Assembly: GCA_029561955.1 (NCBI GenBank)
Contig: JAKQWO010000071.1
Location: 1-34,541, forward strand
Length of the DNA: 34,541 nt
Source of the DNA: Candidatus Cloacimonadota bacterium
Lineage (GTDB): Bacteria; Cloacimonadota; Cloacimonadia; Cloacimonadales; Cloacimonadaceae
Direction of reading: 5' to 3'
The number at the start of each line of letters is the position of its first letter. Position 1 is the first letter of the stretch. The notes under the pieces were generated by a model that worked only from the letters and a program-made list of their open reading frames with translations, did not search any database and was not told the DNA's origin. Below, one piece after another: positions 23,140 to 34,337 of this stretch. The translations under genes and the position numbers were made by a program.

Positions 23140-25251
23140 TTATTCTACATAACCCCGAATGCGTCTGAGAATCTCCTTTTGAATGCTGTTTGGAGTCACC
23201 TCATAGGAATTGAACTCCAGTGTATAGACAGCACGACCTTGACTCAGGGAACGCACCCTCGTCGCATAGCCGAAGAGCTCGCTCAGCGGCACCTGCGCAA
23301 TGATTTCTTGCTGATACTCGTTGTGATGCCTCAAAACCTCGATGCGTCCACGCTTGGCATTGATGTCCGCAATTATATCTCCCACAAAGTCTTCAGGACT
23401 CAACACCGTGAGCAACATCACCGGTTCCATGATCAACGGATTCGCTTCCCTTAGCGCCGCCCCAACCGCCAAACTGGTGGCAATCCTGAAGGCCAGCTCG
23501 TTTGAATCCACTGGGTTAAATGCCCCATCAATCAGCTCCACATGCACCCGCTCCATATGCCCACTGATCAGAGGCCCATCGTTGAGTGCATTCAGAGCGG
23601 CTTCCTGGATACCAGCATGGAATTCGGCTGGAATCTTTTCCACCGAAACACTATTGGTAAAGCGGTTCTTTTCGTCCTTGTCCAAGTCTTCATCGCTAAT
23701 GGGACTCACCCTGAAGACCACGTGCGCAAAACTGCCTTTCCCGTTCATCTCACGCTGGAACACCTCCTCCTTGATCACCGCTTTGGAGATGGTCTCTTTG
23801 TAGGAAACCTGTGGCGTTCCGACGTTTGCCGACACGCCGAACTCCCGTCTCAACCTGTCCACGATGATGTCCAGATGCAGCTCTCCCATGCCGGAAATGA
23901 GCGTCTGACCGCTATCTTTATCCACATGCGCCTTGAAGGTGGGGTCTTCTTCTTCCAGCCTCGCCAAGGCATTGCCCAAGTTTTCCTGATCCGCCTTGGT
24001 TTTGGGTTCGATAGCGATGGAAATCACGGAATCTGGGAAGTTCATCTTACTGAGGCTGATATCTATCTCCCCATCTGTGATCGTGTCTCCGGTGCTGAGA
24101 TAGCGGGTTCCCACCAAGGCAGCGATGTCACCACAGTGTAGCTCGTCAAGATCATGTTTGCGGTTGCTCATCATCTGCAGGACACGTGCAACGCGTTCCC
24201 GCTGGCCATTGGTCTGATTCACAATCCGTGAACCCTTTTTCAGCGTGCCGGAATACACCCGGATGTAGACCAATTTGCCCACATATTTATCTATCTGAAC
24301 CTTGAAGGCCATAGCCACGAAGGCAGCCTTGGGATCGGGTAGAATCTGGATTTCCTGCCTGTCTTTGGGTGAATAACCGATACAGGCTCCCACATCCAAA
24401 GGCGAGGGCAGATAGTCCAAAATAGCGTCCATCAGCAATTGCACGCCCTTATTCTTCAGCGAAGAACCGCAGAGGACTGGTATAAAGCCATGATGGATGG
24501 TAGCGATGCGAATCGCCTTGCGGATCAAATCTTCAGGGATAGGCTTACCTTCCAGATAGAGCATCATTAGCTCATCGTCATATTCCGCTACCGCTTCCAG
24601 CAGCACCTCACGTGCCATCTTGGCTTGAGGCAGGAAATCCTCTGGAATCGGCTCCAGATGAGTCACATCTCCCATTGTAAGCGGGTCAAAAGTCCAGAGC
24701 TTCATGCTGATCAAATCTACGACACCCTCAAAGTTGTCCTCTTTACCCAGAGGGATATTCACGGGATAGGCTTTGGCTGTGAGACGCTCATGGATCATGT
24801 AGATCACACGCTGATAATCCGCTCCAACTCTATCTATTTTATTGATATAGGCGATGCGGGGTACTTTATAGCGAGTCGCCTGATGCCAAACAGTCTCACT
24901 TTGAGGTTCAACGCCACCAACCGCACAAAACACACCCACCGCTCCATCCAAAATCCGCAAACTGCGCTCCACTTCTGCGGTGAAATCGACATGACCGGGA
25001 GTGTCTATGATATTGATGTGCTTATCTTTCCACAAACAGGTTACCGTAGAAGATGTGATCGTGATCCCACGCTCACGCTCCTGCTCCATCCAGTCTGTGA
25101 AAGTGCTGCCATCATGCACCTCTCCCATCTTGTGCAAAAACCCAGAATAAAAGAGCATCCGCTCCGTAGTCGTGGTCTTGCCCGCATCGATGTGAGCCAT
25201 GATGCCAATATTGCGTATATTACCAAGTTGACTGCCTGTATCGCTACTCAT
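23140..25251 (-). CDS. fusA: Translation elongation factor G
   Basis: This 703-residue GTPase moves tRNA and mRNA through the ribosome. It has G1 AHIDAGKT (19-26), RGITI switch I (61-65), DTPGH with catalytic His87 (83-87), and NKID (137-140). Domains II to V follow, including [16 protein letters not shown] and, in domain [28 protein letters not shown]. Length is normal. It is not next to rpsL, rpsG or tuf, so it may be the second EF-G that many bacteria carry, or a relocated fusA. It leads a nine-gene minus-strand operon. Confidence 0.94.
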   Translation of the reverse strand: MSSDTGSQLGNIRNIGIMAHIDAGKTTTTERMLFYSGFLHKMGEVHDGSTFTDWMEQERERGITITSSTVTCLWKDKHINIIDTPGHVDFTAEVERSLRILDGAVGVFCAVGGVEPQSETVWHQATRYKVPRIAYINKIDRVGADYQRVIYMIHERLTAKAYPVNIPLGKEDNFEGVVDLISMKLWTFDPLTMGDVTHLEPIPEDFLPQAKMAREVLLEAVAEYDDELMMLYLEGKPIPEDLIRKAIRIATIHHGFIPVLCGSSLKNKGVQLLMDAILDYLPSPLDVGACIGYSPKDRQEIQILPDPKAAFVAMAFKVQIDKYVGKLVYIRVYSGTLKKGSRIVNQTNGQRERVARVLQMMSNRKHDLDELHCGDIAALVGTRYLSTGDTITDGEIDISLSKMNFPDSVISIAIEPKTKADQENLGNALARLEEEDPTFKAHVDKDSGQTLISGMGELHLDIIVDRLRREFGVSANVGTPQVSYKETISKAVIKEEVFQREMNGKGSFAHVVFRVSPISDEDLDKDEKNRFTNSVSVEKIPAEFHAGIQEAALNALNDGPLISGHMERVHVELIDGAFNPVDSNELAFRIATSLAVGAALREANPLIMEPVMLLTVLSPEDFVGDIIADINAKRGRIEVLRHHNEYQQEIIAQVPLSELFGYATRVRSLSQGRAVYTLEFNSYEVTPNSIQKEILRRIRGYVE

Positions 25252-25295
25252 TTTCCTTATCCATCGTTTTTTACCGGTTTTACCCGGTTAGTGTC

Positions 25296-25323
25296 ATTTT
25301 ATAAAAGGCGCATTTGCTGTCCA
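25296..25323 (-). promoter_or_regulatory. Promoter candidate for fusA and its operon
   Basis: On the minus strand, TGGACA (25318-25323), 16 nt and TAAAAT (25296-25301) form a fair sigma-70 match 45 nt before the start codon. The leader holds two near-copies of ACCGG(G)TAAAA in tandem (25270-25290). The rest of the 25252-25514 gap shows nothing I recognise. Confidence 0.5.
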
Positions 25324-25514
25324 CTAAAATCTTAACAAATTTGGCATAGAACGGGTAAACACCTCTTGAAAGGACAGATAACATGCTGGGAGATAAGAGA
25401 AAGAACTGCTCTAATGGGAAAAGAGATGGCGGGACACTATCTGTAACAACACTGGTAAACCAAGGTTGCTACGCAGCTCGAGGAACTCACATTGGCTGCA
25501 TAACCCCACAGATA

Positions 25515-25850
25515 TCATTCAAGAAACCCTTCCACAACTTTCTTTAATGTGGGAATGTGAATACTGATTATTGACCAGATTTCCCGATGGTCTACACCGA
25601 AATAATCATGGGCTAAGATGTTGCGTAACCCCCGTATCTTTCGCCATTCTATGGCACTTTCATCACTTGTGATTTCTTCAGATAGCCTGCCAACCGTTTC
25701 GCCTATGTTTATCAACTGCATTAAACAGGCATAAATTGACTTGTCATCCTTAATAAATTGCCTGTAACTCTTGATGCCGACCGTATATTGGACAATCTTG
25801 TCGATTGAATCCTTAATTGTCTGCAAGCACAATTCGTCATTACTCTGCAT
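25515..25850 (-). CDS. hepT: HepT-like HEPN ribonuclease toxin
   Basis: The protein has 111 residues and is all-helical. It carries the HEPN catalytic motif R-x4-H-x-Y as RNILAHDY (Arg76, His81, Tyr83), plus INIGETVGRLSEE typical of the DUF86 family. Family members cleave RNA, including tRNA, and are silenced when the partner nucleotidyltransferase attaches AMP to the tyrosine of this motif. The start overlaps the upstream mntA by 11 bp, the usual antitoxin-first order. Confidence 0.93.
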   Translation of the reverse strand: MQSNDELCLQTIKDSIDKIVQYTVGIKSYRQFIKDDKSIYACLMQLINIGETVGRLSEEITSDESAIEWRKIRGLRNILAHDYFGVDHREIWSIISIHIPTLKKVVEGFLE

Positions 25851-26142
25851 ATTTGAAATCTTTCGAAATCACTTTAAGGATATACGGCTTAATTGCCTCA
25901 AGATTGGCAAGGTCTACCTGTCTATCGAAAGTATCGTCAAGAAACTGCCTGAGCCGATATTTAGTCTCAAAGAGATCAGGAATATCCTCGTCAAATTCCA
26001 CCACAAAATCTATGTCACTATCCTGCGTTTGAGTGCCGCGGGCATAAGAACCAAACACACCGATCCTTTGCACGCCATACTCCTTACGCAGATACTCCTT
26101 CTTTTGCTTCAGGGTCTGAAGAATGTCTTCATATCCAAGCAT
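25840..26142 (-). CDS. mntA: MntA-like minimal nucleotidyltransferase antitoxin
   Basis: This 100-residue protein has the pol-beta nucleotidyltransferase signature G-S-x10-D-x-D: Gly31-Ser32 in VFGSYARGT and Asp43/Asp45 in DSDID. It should AMPylate the HepT toxin on its Tyr83. I start at the ATG at 26142, preceded by GGGAGG at ideal spacing, rather than at 26178, which adds 12 residues upstream of that ribosome site. The pair stands alone between two housekeeping operons, consistent with a laterally acquired island. Confidence 0.93.
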   Translation of the reverse strand: MLGYEDILQTLKQKKEYLRKEYGVQRIGVFGSYARGTQTQDSDIDFVVEFDEDIPDLFETKYRLRQFLDDTFDRQVDLANLEAIKPYILKVISKDFKYAE

Positions 26143-26178
26143 GTTATCCTCCCACTTTTTTCGGTAGTAAGCCAACAA

Positions 26179-26686
26179 TTCAGGGCAAGCGTTGTTTTGC
26201 TAAATCAATAAACCCAAAACCTGCTGTGTAGGCACGGCTAAAATTCGAAGCATAACCTGTCAACACATTTCTTTCTAACCCGATCTTAAGCAGTCTGTTG
26301 ACTTTTGCCTTCTTTACCCCCTCATTATTCGCAAACTCATCACTCCCTCATCCTTACTCACTCGTTAGAAAGTGGAGCGAAACCATTACCTCTTTTTGAC
26401 CGCTCTCACTTTTTCACTTTCCAAAAACGTCTCCTCATAATATACTCTGACGATCTAGGTCCCATGAAGAAAATCCGAAATTCCCATCTTCGTAACCGCC
26501 TGACAACATTAAGCATACGAAATCGGTCAAATATCGTCTCTTTCTTTGCTGAAGTGTAATACTTGGGATCCCCCTCCTCTTCCTTCTTGGCCTCGATCCA
26601 CCCACAACAACACTAAGACACCACAAACCATTGTCTATAACACACTACCATTCAATGATTTATCTCCAGCTTACAACTGGCCCACC
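26179..26686. other. 508-bp gap without recognisable gene
   Basis: The sequence is AT-richer than its neighbours and contains only short open frames without ribosome sites or coding character on either strand. One minus-strand frame (26435-26626) is notably Arg-rich at its start but has no other support. I see no terminator with a T-run for the gene ending at 26687, and no tRNA. It could be the decayed remainder of the island that brought the toxin-antitoxin pair. Confidence 0.4.
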
Positions 26687-29203
26687 TCAGTTGGCCTTTA
26701 GCTCATCCCACAAACCCTCAAACATCTGCCACTTGCCCTCTTTTTTGACGAGGGTAAAGACACGCACCGCATTGCGTTGGTCTTGATTCACAGCATCCTG
26801 CCAGGCTTGACTAAATTGATAGTGCTCAGGCGGATCGCTCACATCCTGATAGCCCAGCCAGATGTATTCTCTATCCAGGGCTTTGATCTTATCCAGAGTG
26901 CGCAGCGAGTTTTCGTGATCCAGACTTCCCAAGATGATGATCTTGTCTGTCTCCAAGAGCTCCTCACCGATGATGGCAGCCACAAAGTCGCTGATGTCCT
27001 GCCAGGCGCGGGGATACTGTTGAGGCTTGAGCACAACCCAGAGGCTATCCGCCTCCTCAAAATCTATCTTTTGCATCAGGAAGCCGGTCTGGCTGTCCGA
27101 GATGCGGTAGCCAAACTGGAGGTAGTATTTATTTTGGGGCAATTCCAGCGTGTAACTGCCATCCTCAGCCTGCTCGAAGCTATGATTGAGACTATAGAAA
27201 TTGGCATCTTCCCACTTGGTGATCACCAGTTTGGAGGCGTCGATGGAAAGCGGCACGCCTTCTTCATCTTGGACGCTCACTTTCAGGGCTCCCATTGCGG
27301 GTTCTTCCTGTTCTCCCCCGCTCCAGATTTCTCCCTTTTCGATATCATAATACTGCCATTCTCCCTCGATTATAGCCACAATCAGGTTGGGGATGCGGGC
27401 AAAAGAAGCAGGAATGCCATTAGCACGGGCAACATTCACCGCTAAAATGCGCTTCTGCACGGCAGTGAGATATTTACGATTCCAGGCAGTGCTGGCGGGA
27501 AGCAGCCCGGCAAGCGCCTTATCTGGTCTCACCTTGTATCTTTTGGCCATGAAACGGCTGATATTGGCCAGCTTTTCCAGCTCCGTCTCTCCTTTTTGAT
27601 AAAACATCTTCGGATACAACCGGCAGCCCATCTTTTTATCGTAAATTGGCTGAGGCAACTCCTCATAATACACTGCAGGACTGAGGATCATCCGCAGGTC
27701 TTCGCCCGCATAGTCAGAGAATTTATGCTCTAAATAAAAGTTGTAGAGAGCCTCAAATTGATTTGCCTTCATCTGCCACAATAGCTTGGGATCATCGGAA
27801 AGTAGATAGCTCAAAAAGCCTGGCTCAATGTGCCCCACCCTATCCGTAAAAAGCTTAAACTCCAGTGCATTGCCCCTACAAGAGGAATAAACCTTCCAGT
27901 AGAGAGAATCCGCTATCACACCCTGAGGCAAAATTTCATATCTGGCAAAACCCTTATCTCTCAAGGCGATGCGTTCCTTGATCCGCTTCACGTTATCTTG
28001 ATAGCTTTGAGGCGCTTGCTGCCACTCAAATTCGTTCGAAGGATAATGGAGGATTTGATTTTGTTCAGGCAGATCCAAATCCGAGATCACCAGATCCACA
28101 TTGATGGAGCTCTCTTCAGAGGAAGGCACCAAGGTGAGAGCGTGCTTATCGTCTTTCTGGGCAGCAAGATAGAAGGCTCCGCGCCCCACGCTGATGGTGA
28201 ACTGCCCCTGCTCATCAGCCCTGAAATAACTGATCGGCCTCAGCGTGCCCCAATTGTAAACAAAGATGCCCAAAGCGGCTTCGGATACGGCTTGACCGGC
28301 TTCATCCAGAACTGTTATCTGAACCTGGCGCGTGCGCTCCCCGGCATAATTGGGCGTAGAATTGATGCTTTTGTGGTATCTGCCGGAGGCGATCACTTCG
28401 TCATTGCTGGAAGCCAAAGAGCCATAAGCGAGAATGAGCACCGTCTTGTCTATAAGACCGCTAAACCATGTCTGATCAGGGAAGTAGGCAGCATCCATGT
28501 CACCGGTATAGTGCCAAGCTCCATCCAGCCAAACTTCCGCCCAAGCGTGGTTGTTATCCTGATGCGCCCACCAAGGTGCGCTGGCCGGACGAGCGGGCAA
28601 ACCTACGGTTCTGGCCGCAGCAACAAAGAGAATTTGCATCTCTTCGCAACGCCCTAAATAGGAGGAAGTTGTAATATCCAAAGGACTTAAATCTCTGCCG
28701 CTGGTAGGTTGGAAGACAAGTCGCTCCAAGCCCCAATCACAGACCTTGCGATAGAGATCCAGTTCGTCGGTGGCAGAATCCAAGATTTCGGCCAAGCCAT
28801 CATCCATAAAAGCTTTACGGTATGCCTGGATTCGCTCATCGGCCACGGTTTGTTTGGCCACGTAGGAGAGAAAAAACTCCGGCTCCAGATCAAACTCTCG
28901 GGTATCCAAAAGCTGTGCGATCTGCATATAATTGCTATAGACATCATGAGGATCGGCAATCTGCAGAATACTATCCAATTCATATGCAATGAGATAGTTC
29001 ATCAAGATGTCGTCATTTTCTTTGAGCAAGCGCCTGTAGGCTTTGCGGGCAGAAGCATCAAGATTCTTGAGGTTTTGCCTTGCTTGGAGGCGGATTTCTC
29101 GGTAAAGCTCAGGATTGCCTCGCTTGGTAAAAGCGGAAGGCAGCGCAGCCAAGCAGCTAATACTAAATAGGATAGCGATGATAAGGATGATCTTGTTTTT
29201 CAT
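26687..29203 (-). CDS. Secreted transglutaminase-like protein, two-part
   Basis: The protein has 838 residues with signal peptide MKNKIILIIAILFSISCLAA. A helical region is followed by a transglutaminase-like core: Cys186 (YLGRCEEMQILFVAAARTVG), His219 (NNHAWAEVWLDGAWHY) and Asp235 (TGDMDA) make the papain-like triad. A carboxypeptidase-regulatory-like beta domain follows at about 300-370. Residues ~560-640 (LANISRFMAKRYKV, AVQKRILAVNVARANGIPASFARIP, EGEWQYYDIEKG) look like a second transglutaminase-type segment without the catalytic residues. The C-terminal ~100 residues are unassigned. Bacterial members act as proteases or cross-linkers at the surface. There is no sorting domain, so a periplasmic location is likely. 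It is the last gene of the operon, 14 bp after dprA. Confidence 0.85.
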   Translation of the reverse strand: MKNKIILIIAILFSISCLAALPSAFTKRGNPELYREIRLQARQNLKNLDASARKAYRRLLKENDDILMNYLIAYELDSILQIADPHDVYSNYMQIAQLLDTREFDLEPEFFLSYVAKQTVADERIQAYRKAFMDDGLAEILDSATDELDLYRKVCDWGLERLVFQPTSGRDLSPLDITTSSYLGRCEEMQILFVAAARTVGLPARPASAPWWAHQDNNHAWAEVWLDGAWHYTGDMDAAYFPDQTWFSGLIDKTVLILAYGSLASSNDEVIASGRYHKSINSTPNYAGERTRQVQITVLDEAGQAVSEAALGIFVYNWGTLRPISYFRADEQGQFTISVGRGAFYLAAQKDDKHALTLVPSSEESSINVDLVISDLDLPEQNQILHYPSNEFEWQQAPQSYQDNVKRIKERIALRDKGFARYEILPQGVIADSLYWKVYSSCRGNALEFKLFTDRVGHIEPGFLSYLLSDDPKLLWQMKANQFEALYNFYLEHKFSDYAGEDLRMILSPAVYYEELPQPIYDKKMGCRLYPKMFYQKGETELEKLANISRFMAKRYKVRPDKALAGLLPASTAWNRKYLTAVQKRILAVNVARANGIPASFARIPNLIVAIIEGEWQYYDIEKGEIWSGGEQEEPAMGALKVSVQDEEGVPLSIDASKLVITKWEDANFYSLNHSFEQAEDGSYTLELPQNKYYLQFGYRISDSQTGFLMQKIDFEEADSLWVVLKPQQYPRAWQDISDFVAAIIGEELLETDKIIILGSLDHENSLRTLDKIKALDREYIWLGYQDVSDPPEHYQFSQAWQDAVNQDQRNAVRVFTLVKKEGKWQMFEGLWDELKAN

Positions 29204-29217
29204 GAGTATAGCCTTTT

Positions 29218-31316
<2,099 letters not shown>

Positions 31317-31339
31317 CTATTCTTGTTTTAAAAACTCCT

Positions 31340-32821
31340 TCATCTGATGATGCTGAACTTTTTAACCAGCTCCGTGGATGCGTTTTCCACCCTCAAGAGA
31401 TAGACGCCCACAGGCGCAGGTTTGCCCTTTATCAGCGCATCCCAAGAGAGCGTAACCTCATTGGCTGCAGCGGGATAACCAATGAACGACCAGATTTTCT
31501 GCCCTCTGATATTATAGATCTGCACTTTCAACTCGTTAGCCTGTAGATTGCTGAGCTTGATTTTAAGCTCGGAGCCGCTCTGGATGGGGTTTGTGACGCA
31601 ACAAGCGAGGGTTGCAGAAGGCAAGAGCTGGTCGTCATTTGATACAATCTCATAATCAAAGCTCTGAAAATCAATGTTGTTGTCGCTCACGCTAAGCTCG
31701 CCGGAACGAGTCTCCGCCGAGCAGGTTCCAGCGAAAAGCACTCCGTTGACATAATCGTGCGTAATAGTCCGCAGCTCAGTCACTTCACCCAACTGATTGA
31801 CAAATTCGCAGACCAGCGGATAGTCTCCTTCCGCATCTTGGTAAAAACAGCTCACAATGTTGTTTTCCACCTTTAGCTCCGTGATCACGGGGAGCGTATT
31901 TCCGGATGCCACATGGACGAGCTTGTCAAAGACCACCACGCCTGGCATACTGTAGTCACCAAGCCCCATTTGCGGCTCAAGATTGGCAAGATCAATGTCC
32001 AGCTTCATGCTCAACCCCGTAAAAGCCAAGGTATTGCTGTAGTTTGGCCAAGCACCAAAAGAGGGATCATTGGTGAGGTCTGACAGGTTGCAGGCCATAA
32101 AAAGCTTGCCACCACTCACGGTCGATTGGATGTTGCCGATGCGGTTGAAAGTGGGAGTGAGGTTTTCCGTGACGCCGATCTTGTACAATCCAGGCGAAAC
32201 TATGCCAATGATATTGCCATAGATCATGGCATAGACGGTGCTATCGGCAAGGGCAGATTCCGGATTGGCGATGCCACAACCGTATGCGTTGTAGGAAGTA
32301 AAGCTGTTCATGGTGGGAAAGCTATTGGTGGAGTTTTGCATGACAAAGTAAACTTTATCGTCCGAACAGCCGATCCAGGTATCGCCCAGATCAAGATGAG
32401 GAGCATAAACCATGACAGAATCACCAAATGCGTCACTTCCGATGAAAGCAAGATCGATAATTGAGGGCGGGAAAGTATCTTCTGAAAGCCAGGCAGGATG
32501 CAGCATTGCCCCACCCACGCCTTGATAGCTCTGCTCGCTTCTGAGCCGCCAGGTTAAGGGCTCATTCCACTCAAAAGGCGGCTGTGCAACAGAGCTGACC
32601 TCGGAAATATGATTGATAGGGTAGCTCTGCCAAGTTCCTGATCCACTTTTGGCGAAAAACTCCAGATTGAGATACTCCGCACCGATATTGTCCCAACGGA
32701 TGTGGATATTGCCCTCCGCATCTCTGGAGCTGTGTCGGAAGTTTTGCCAAATGTTTACCTGCTGGGCACTTAGCAAACAAAATCCCGAGAGCAGAACCAA
32801 TAAAATCAGGTAGCGTTTCAT
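31340..32821 (-). CDS. Secreted protein of unknown function with C-terminal sorting domain
   Basis: The protein has 493 residues with signal peptide MKRYLILLVLLSGFCLLSAQ. The middle (~25-400) appears beta-rich, with Ser, Thr and Asn abundance and segments such as HIRWDNIGAEYLNLEF and YPLVCEFVNQLG, suggesting Ig-like or beta-propeller folds. The last ~75 residues form the sorting domain: VQIYNIRGQKIWSF, LSWDALIKGKPAPVGVYLLRV and terminal KKFSIIR. The usual YPNPF motif is replaced by LSNLQANE. No function is assigned. It lies 26 bp after the 179-residue gene and just before obg. Confidence 0.85.
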   Translation of the reverse strand: MKRYLILLVLLSGFCLLSAQQVNIWQNFRHSSRDAEGNIHIRWDNIGAEYLNLEFFAKSGSGTWQSYPINHISEVSSVAQPPFEWNEPLTWRLRSEQSYQGVGGAMLHPAWLSEDTFPPSIIDLAFIGSDAFGDSVMVYAPHLDLGDTWIGCSDDKVYFVMQNSTNSFPTMNSFTSYNAYGCGIANPESALADSTVYAMIYGNIIGIVSPGLYKIGVTENLTPTFNRIGNIQSTVSGGKLFMACNLSDLTNDPSFGAWPNYSNTLAFTGLSMKLDIDLANLEPQMGLGDYSMPGVVVFDKLVHVASGNTLPVITELKVENNIVSCFYQDAEGDYPLVCEFVNQLGEVTELRTITHDYVNGVLFAGTCSAETRSGELSVSDNNIDFQSFDYEIVSNDDQLLPSATLACCVTNPIQSGSELKIKLSNLQANELKVQIYNIRGQKIWSFIGYPAAANEVTLSWDALIKGKPAPVGVYLLRVENASTELVKKFSIIR

Positions 32822-32847
32822 ATCAAAACCTTACATTTTGAGTAGGT

Positions 32848-33387
32848 TTAGTCTGTTTTGGTCAGCCTGAAGGACTTGAAGATTTCGGAGATAGCCTCTG
32901 CATTTTCTTCCAAATCCTCTTTTGCTCCCACAACGGACATAACGATCAGCTTTTGCCCCGATTGAAAGAGGTAGTTCTCGGTGTGGGTGGTGAGGCCCAT
33001 GATGCCCACACTCATGGTGTAATGATATGTGGGGATACCATTTAGCCGTGTCTCTTCGGAAATCTCAATATCGATCTCAGGCTCAAGACCCATTTCCTCA
33101 AATTCTTCTCCACTCTCTTCCAGCATCTCTTCCGCCAATGCAGTGAGACCCTTCTCGGCATCTTCCTCATCAATATCCGTAACAACGATGGCTAAGGTGA
33201 GGGGAATCATGGGATTACCCTTGGCAAAGGCAGTGAAAACATTCTCATCGATTTCCTGCACTTCCCATGCTTCGGGATAGCTCACTTTGTAGTATTTTGT
33301 GGATTTGCTGGCTACATTTTGTCCATGGAGCACCAGCGCCAGAGACAAGATAAAGAGCAGCAATAGAGCGGTTTTTAGATGTTTCAT
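32848..33387 (-). CDS. Small secreted protein of unknown function
   Basis: The protein has 179 residues with signal peptide MKHLKTALLLLFILSLALVLHG. The mature part starts YYKVSYPEAWEVQEID and ends SEIFKSFRLTK. This is the pattern of PsbP/DUF1795-like lipoprotein-type domains, in which a PxxW near the start and a final SF strand are typical. An acidic segment lies mid-protein (LAEEMLEESGEEFEEMG). I start at the ATG at 33387 with GGAGGA 6 nt upstream; the frame open to 33399 has no proper start codon. It is the first gene of the operon that holds obg and dprA. Confidence 0.8.
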   Translation of the reverse strand: MKHLKTALLLLFILSLALVLHGQNVASKSTKYYKVSYPEAWEVQEIDENVFTAFAKGNPMIPLTLAIVVTDIDEEDAEKGLTALAEEMLEESGEEFEEMGLEPEIDIEISEETRLNGIPTYHYTMSVGIMGLTTHTENYLFQSGQKLIVMSVVGAKEDLEENAEAISEIFKSFRLTKTD

Positions 33388-33423
33388 TGGTTCCTCCAAT
33401 ATAGAAATTAGGGTTATGGACGC

Positions 33424-33451
33424 ATTAAAAGTTTGGGGCAGAATGTGTCAA
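33424..33451 (-). promoter_or_regulatory. Sigma-70 promoter of the obg-dprA operon
   Basis: On the minus strand, TTGACA (33446-33451), 16 nt and TTTAAT (33424-33429) give a good vegetative promoter about 37 bp before the start codon at 33387. Confidence 0.75.
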
Positions 33452-33521
33452 GCAAAACAGACGGCTTGCCTCTCTTCAGAGTAAAAAAGTCAAAAAGGCA
33501 CATCCTTCTGAAGCTTGGCAA

Positions 33522-33616
33522 AAATGGACGCTTGACAGACTTGGCACTGGTACGGGCGGTCGCTGAACCGCCGATCTCACTTACAAAATCAAATGGACAC
33601 TTGACAAACTTGGCAC
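33522..33616 (+). repeat. 26-bp direct repeats bracketing short palindromic copy F
   Basis: AAATGGACGCTTGACAGACT (start of 33522-33547) recurs at 33591-33616 with 24 of 26 positions identical. The unit spacing is 69 bp. Between the two lies palindromic copy F (33551-33577, TACGGGCGGTCGCTGAACC then GCCGATCT), whose GGCGGT/ACCGCC arms make a clean hairpin. The arrangement resembles a target duplication or partial tandem duplication around the small repeat. Confidence 0.65.
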
Positions 33617-33636
33617 CCCATTTCTTCTGGCATACA

Positions 33637-34113
33637 ATGAGAAAGAAACGTATCTACACCTGCGAAATCAAGCGCCACCGTCTGGTGGCCCCAGCTCTGT
33701 GTGCCGTCTGCCCACGCATACACAGATGCCGCTCCTTTAGAGCATGGTATCAGGGGCACAAGCGCGAATACGTGGATTTTGTAGTAGATATCGTAAAGAA
33801 ATTCCCCGAAAAATACGAGATGGAGGTAATATTCATGGCCGAAAAACAACAATATATCCAGATCGTGGATACGGCTACCGGCGCCATCGAGCGCATCACA
33901 ACAATGACGGAAATCAACGCTATGAGTGTCGAGGATAAACTGGCACTCAGCAAAGACAAAACCCTGTTTATGGTCACACATCGCATCGAACCCATCGTGA
34001 CAGTTACGCTGAAACGTCATGCGATCACCAGCAAAATGGAATTTAACACACCAACCGAGGCAGAGCCAGAAGAAACCAAACCCGCAGCAAAAACAACGAA
34101 AAAGAAAAAGTAA
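33637..34113 (+). CDS. Small basic protein of unknown function with N-terminal cysteine cluster
   Basis: The 158-residue frame starts at ATG 33637. Cysteines 9, 22, 25 and 31 (TCE, LCAVCPRIHRC) could bind zinc or a cluster. A basic segment follows, then a regular middle (YIQIVDTATGAIERITTMTE, DKTLFMVTHRIEPIVTVTLKR), and a low-complexity Thr/Lys tail ending KKKK. There is no Shine-Dalgarno before 33637. An alternative ATG at 33835, in the same frame, has GGAGG 8 nt upstream and would give only the last 92 residues (MAEKQQYIQIVD...). Both starts are possible and the frame could be used twice. No family is recognised. Confidence 0.6.
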   Translation: MRKKRIYTCEIKRHRLVAPALCAVCPRIHRCRSFRAWYQGHKREYVDFVVDIVKKFPEKYEMEVIFMAEKQQYIQIVDTATGAIERITTMTEINAMSVEDKLALSKDKTLFMVTHRIEPIVTVTLKRHAITSKMEFNTPTEAEPEETKPAAKTTKKKK

Positions 34114-34337
34114 ACCTGTAGCCTATATCTACCACATGGATGCTGCTTTTTCAGGTAGCATTCAAGGCTGAAGGTAACACTATATGTCACTTGAATACCG
34201 TATGCTTCAAACGGAGTGTTGGTGCCCTTAAGTACTAACTTTTGGGATGGAACCAAGGTTTTCACCGTGTCCAAATCCGATACCGGAATTTAGGATCACG
34301 AAAACTGCAAATGGGTGACAGCAGCGATGGCTTATAT

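Noticed and set aside
26435-26626. Arg-rich minus-strand frame between the toxin-antitoxin pair and the transglutaminase gene
   Set aside because: Short, no ribosome site, no recognisable domain. It may be part of an intergenic repeat, but only one copy is visible.
33601-33627. Possible sigma-54 promoter (CTTGGCACC...) before the cysteine-cluster gene
   Set aside because: The -24 half looks right, but the -12 half reads TTCT instead of TTGC, and the -24 half is also in the direct-repeat copy at 33522-33547, which has no -12 at all.
34017-34274. Minus-strand frame opposite the 3' end of the cysteine-cluster gene
   Set aside because: Its F-run comes from the AAG/AAA lysine codons of the opposite gene. 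The upstream half looks somewhat protein-like (GTNTPFEAYGIQVTYSV), but no ribosome site or family supports it.
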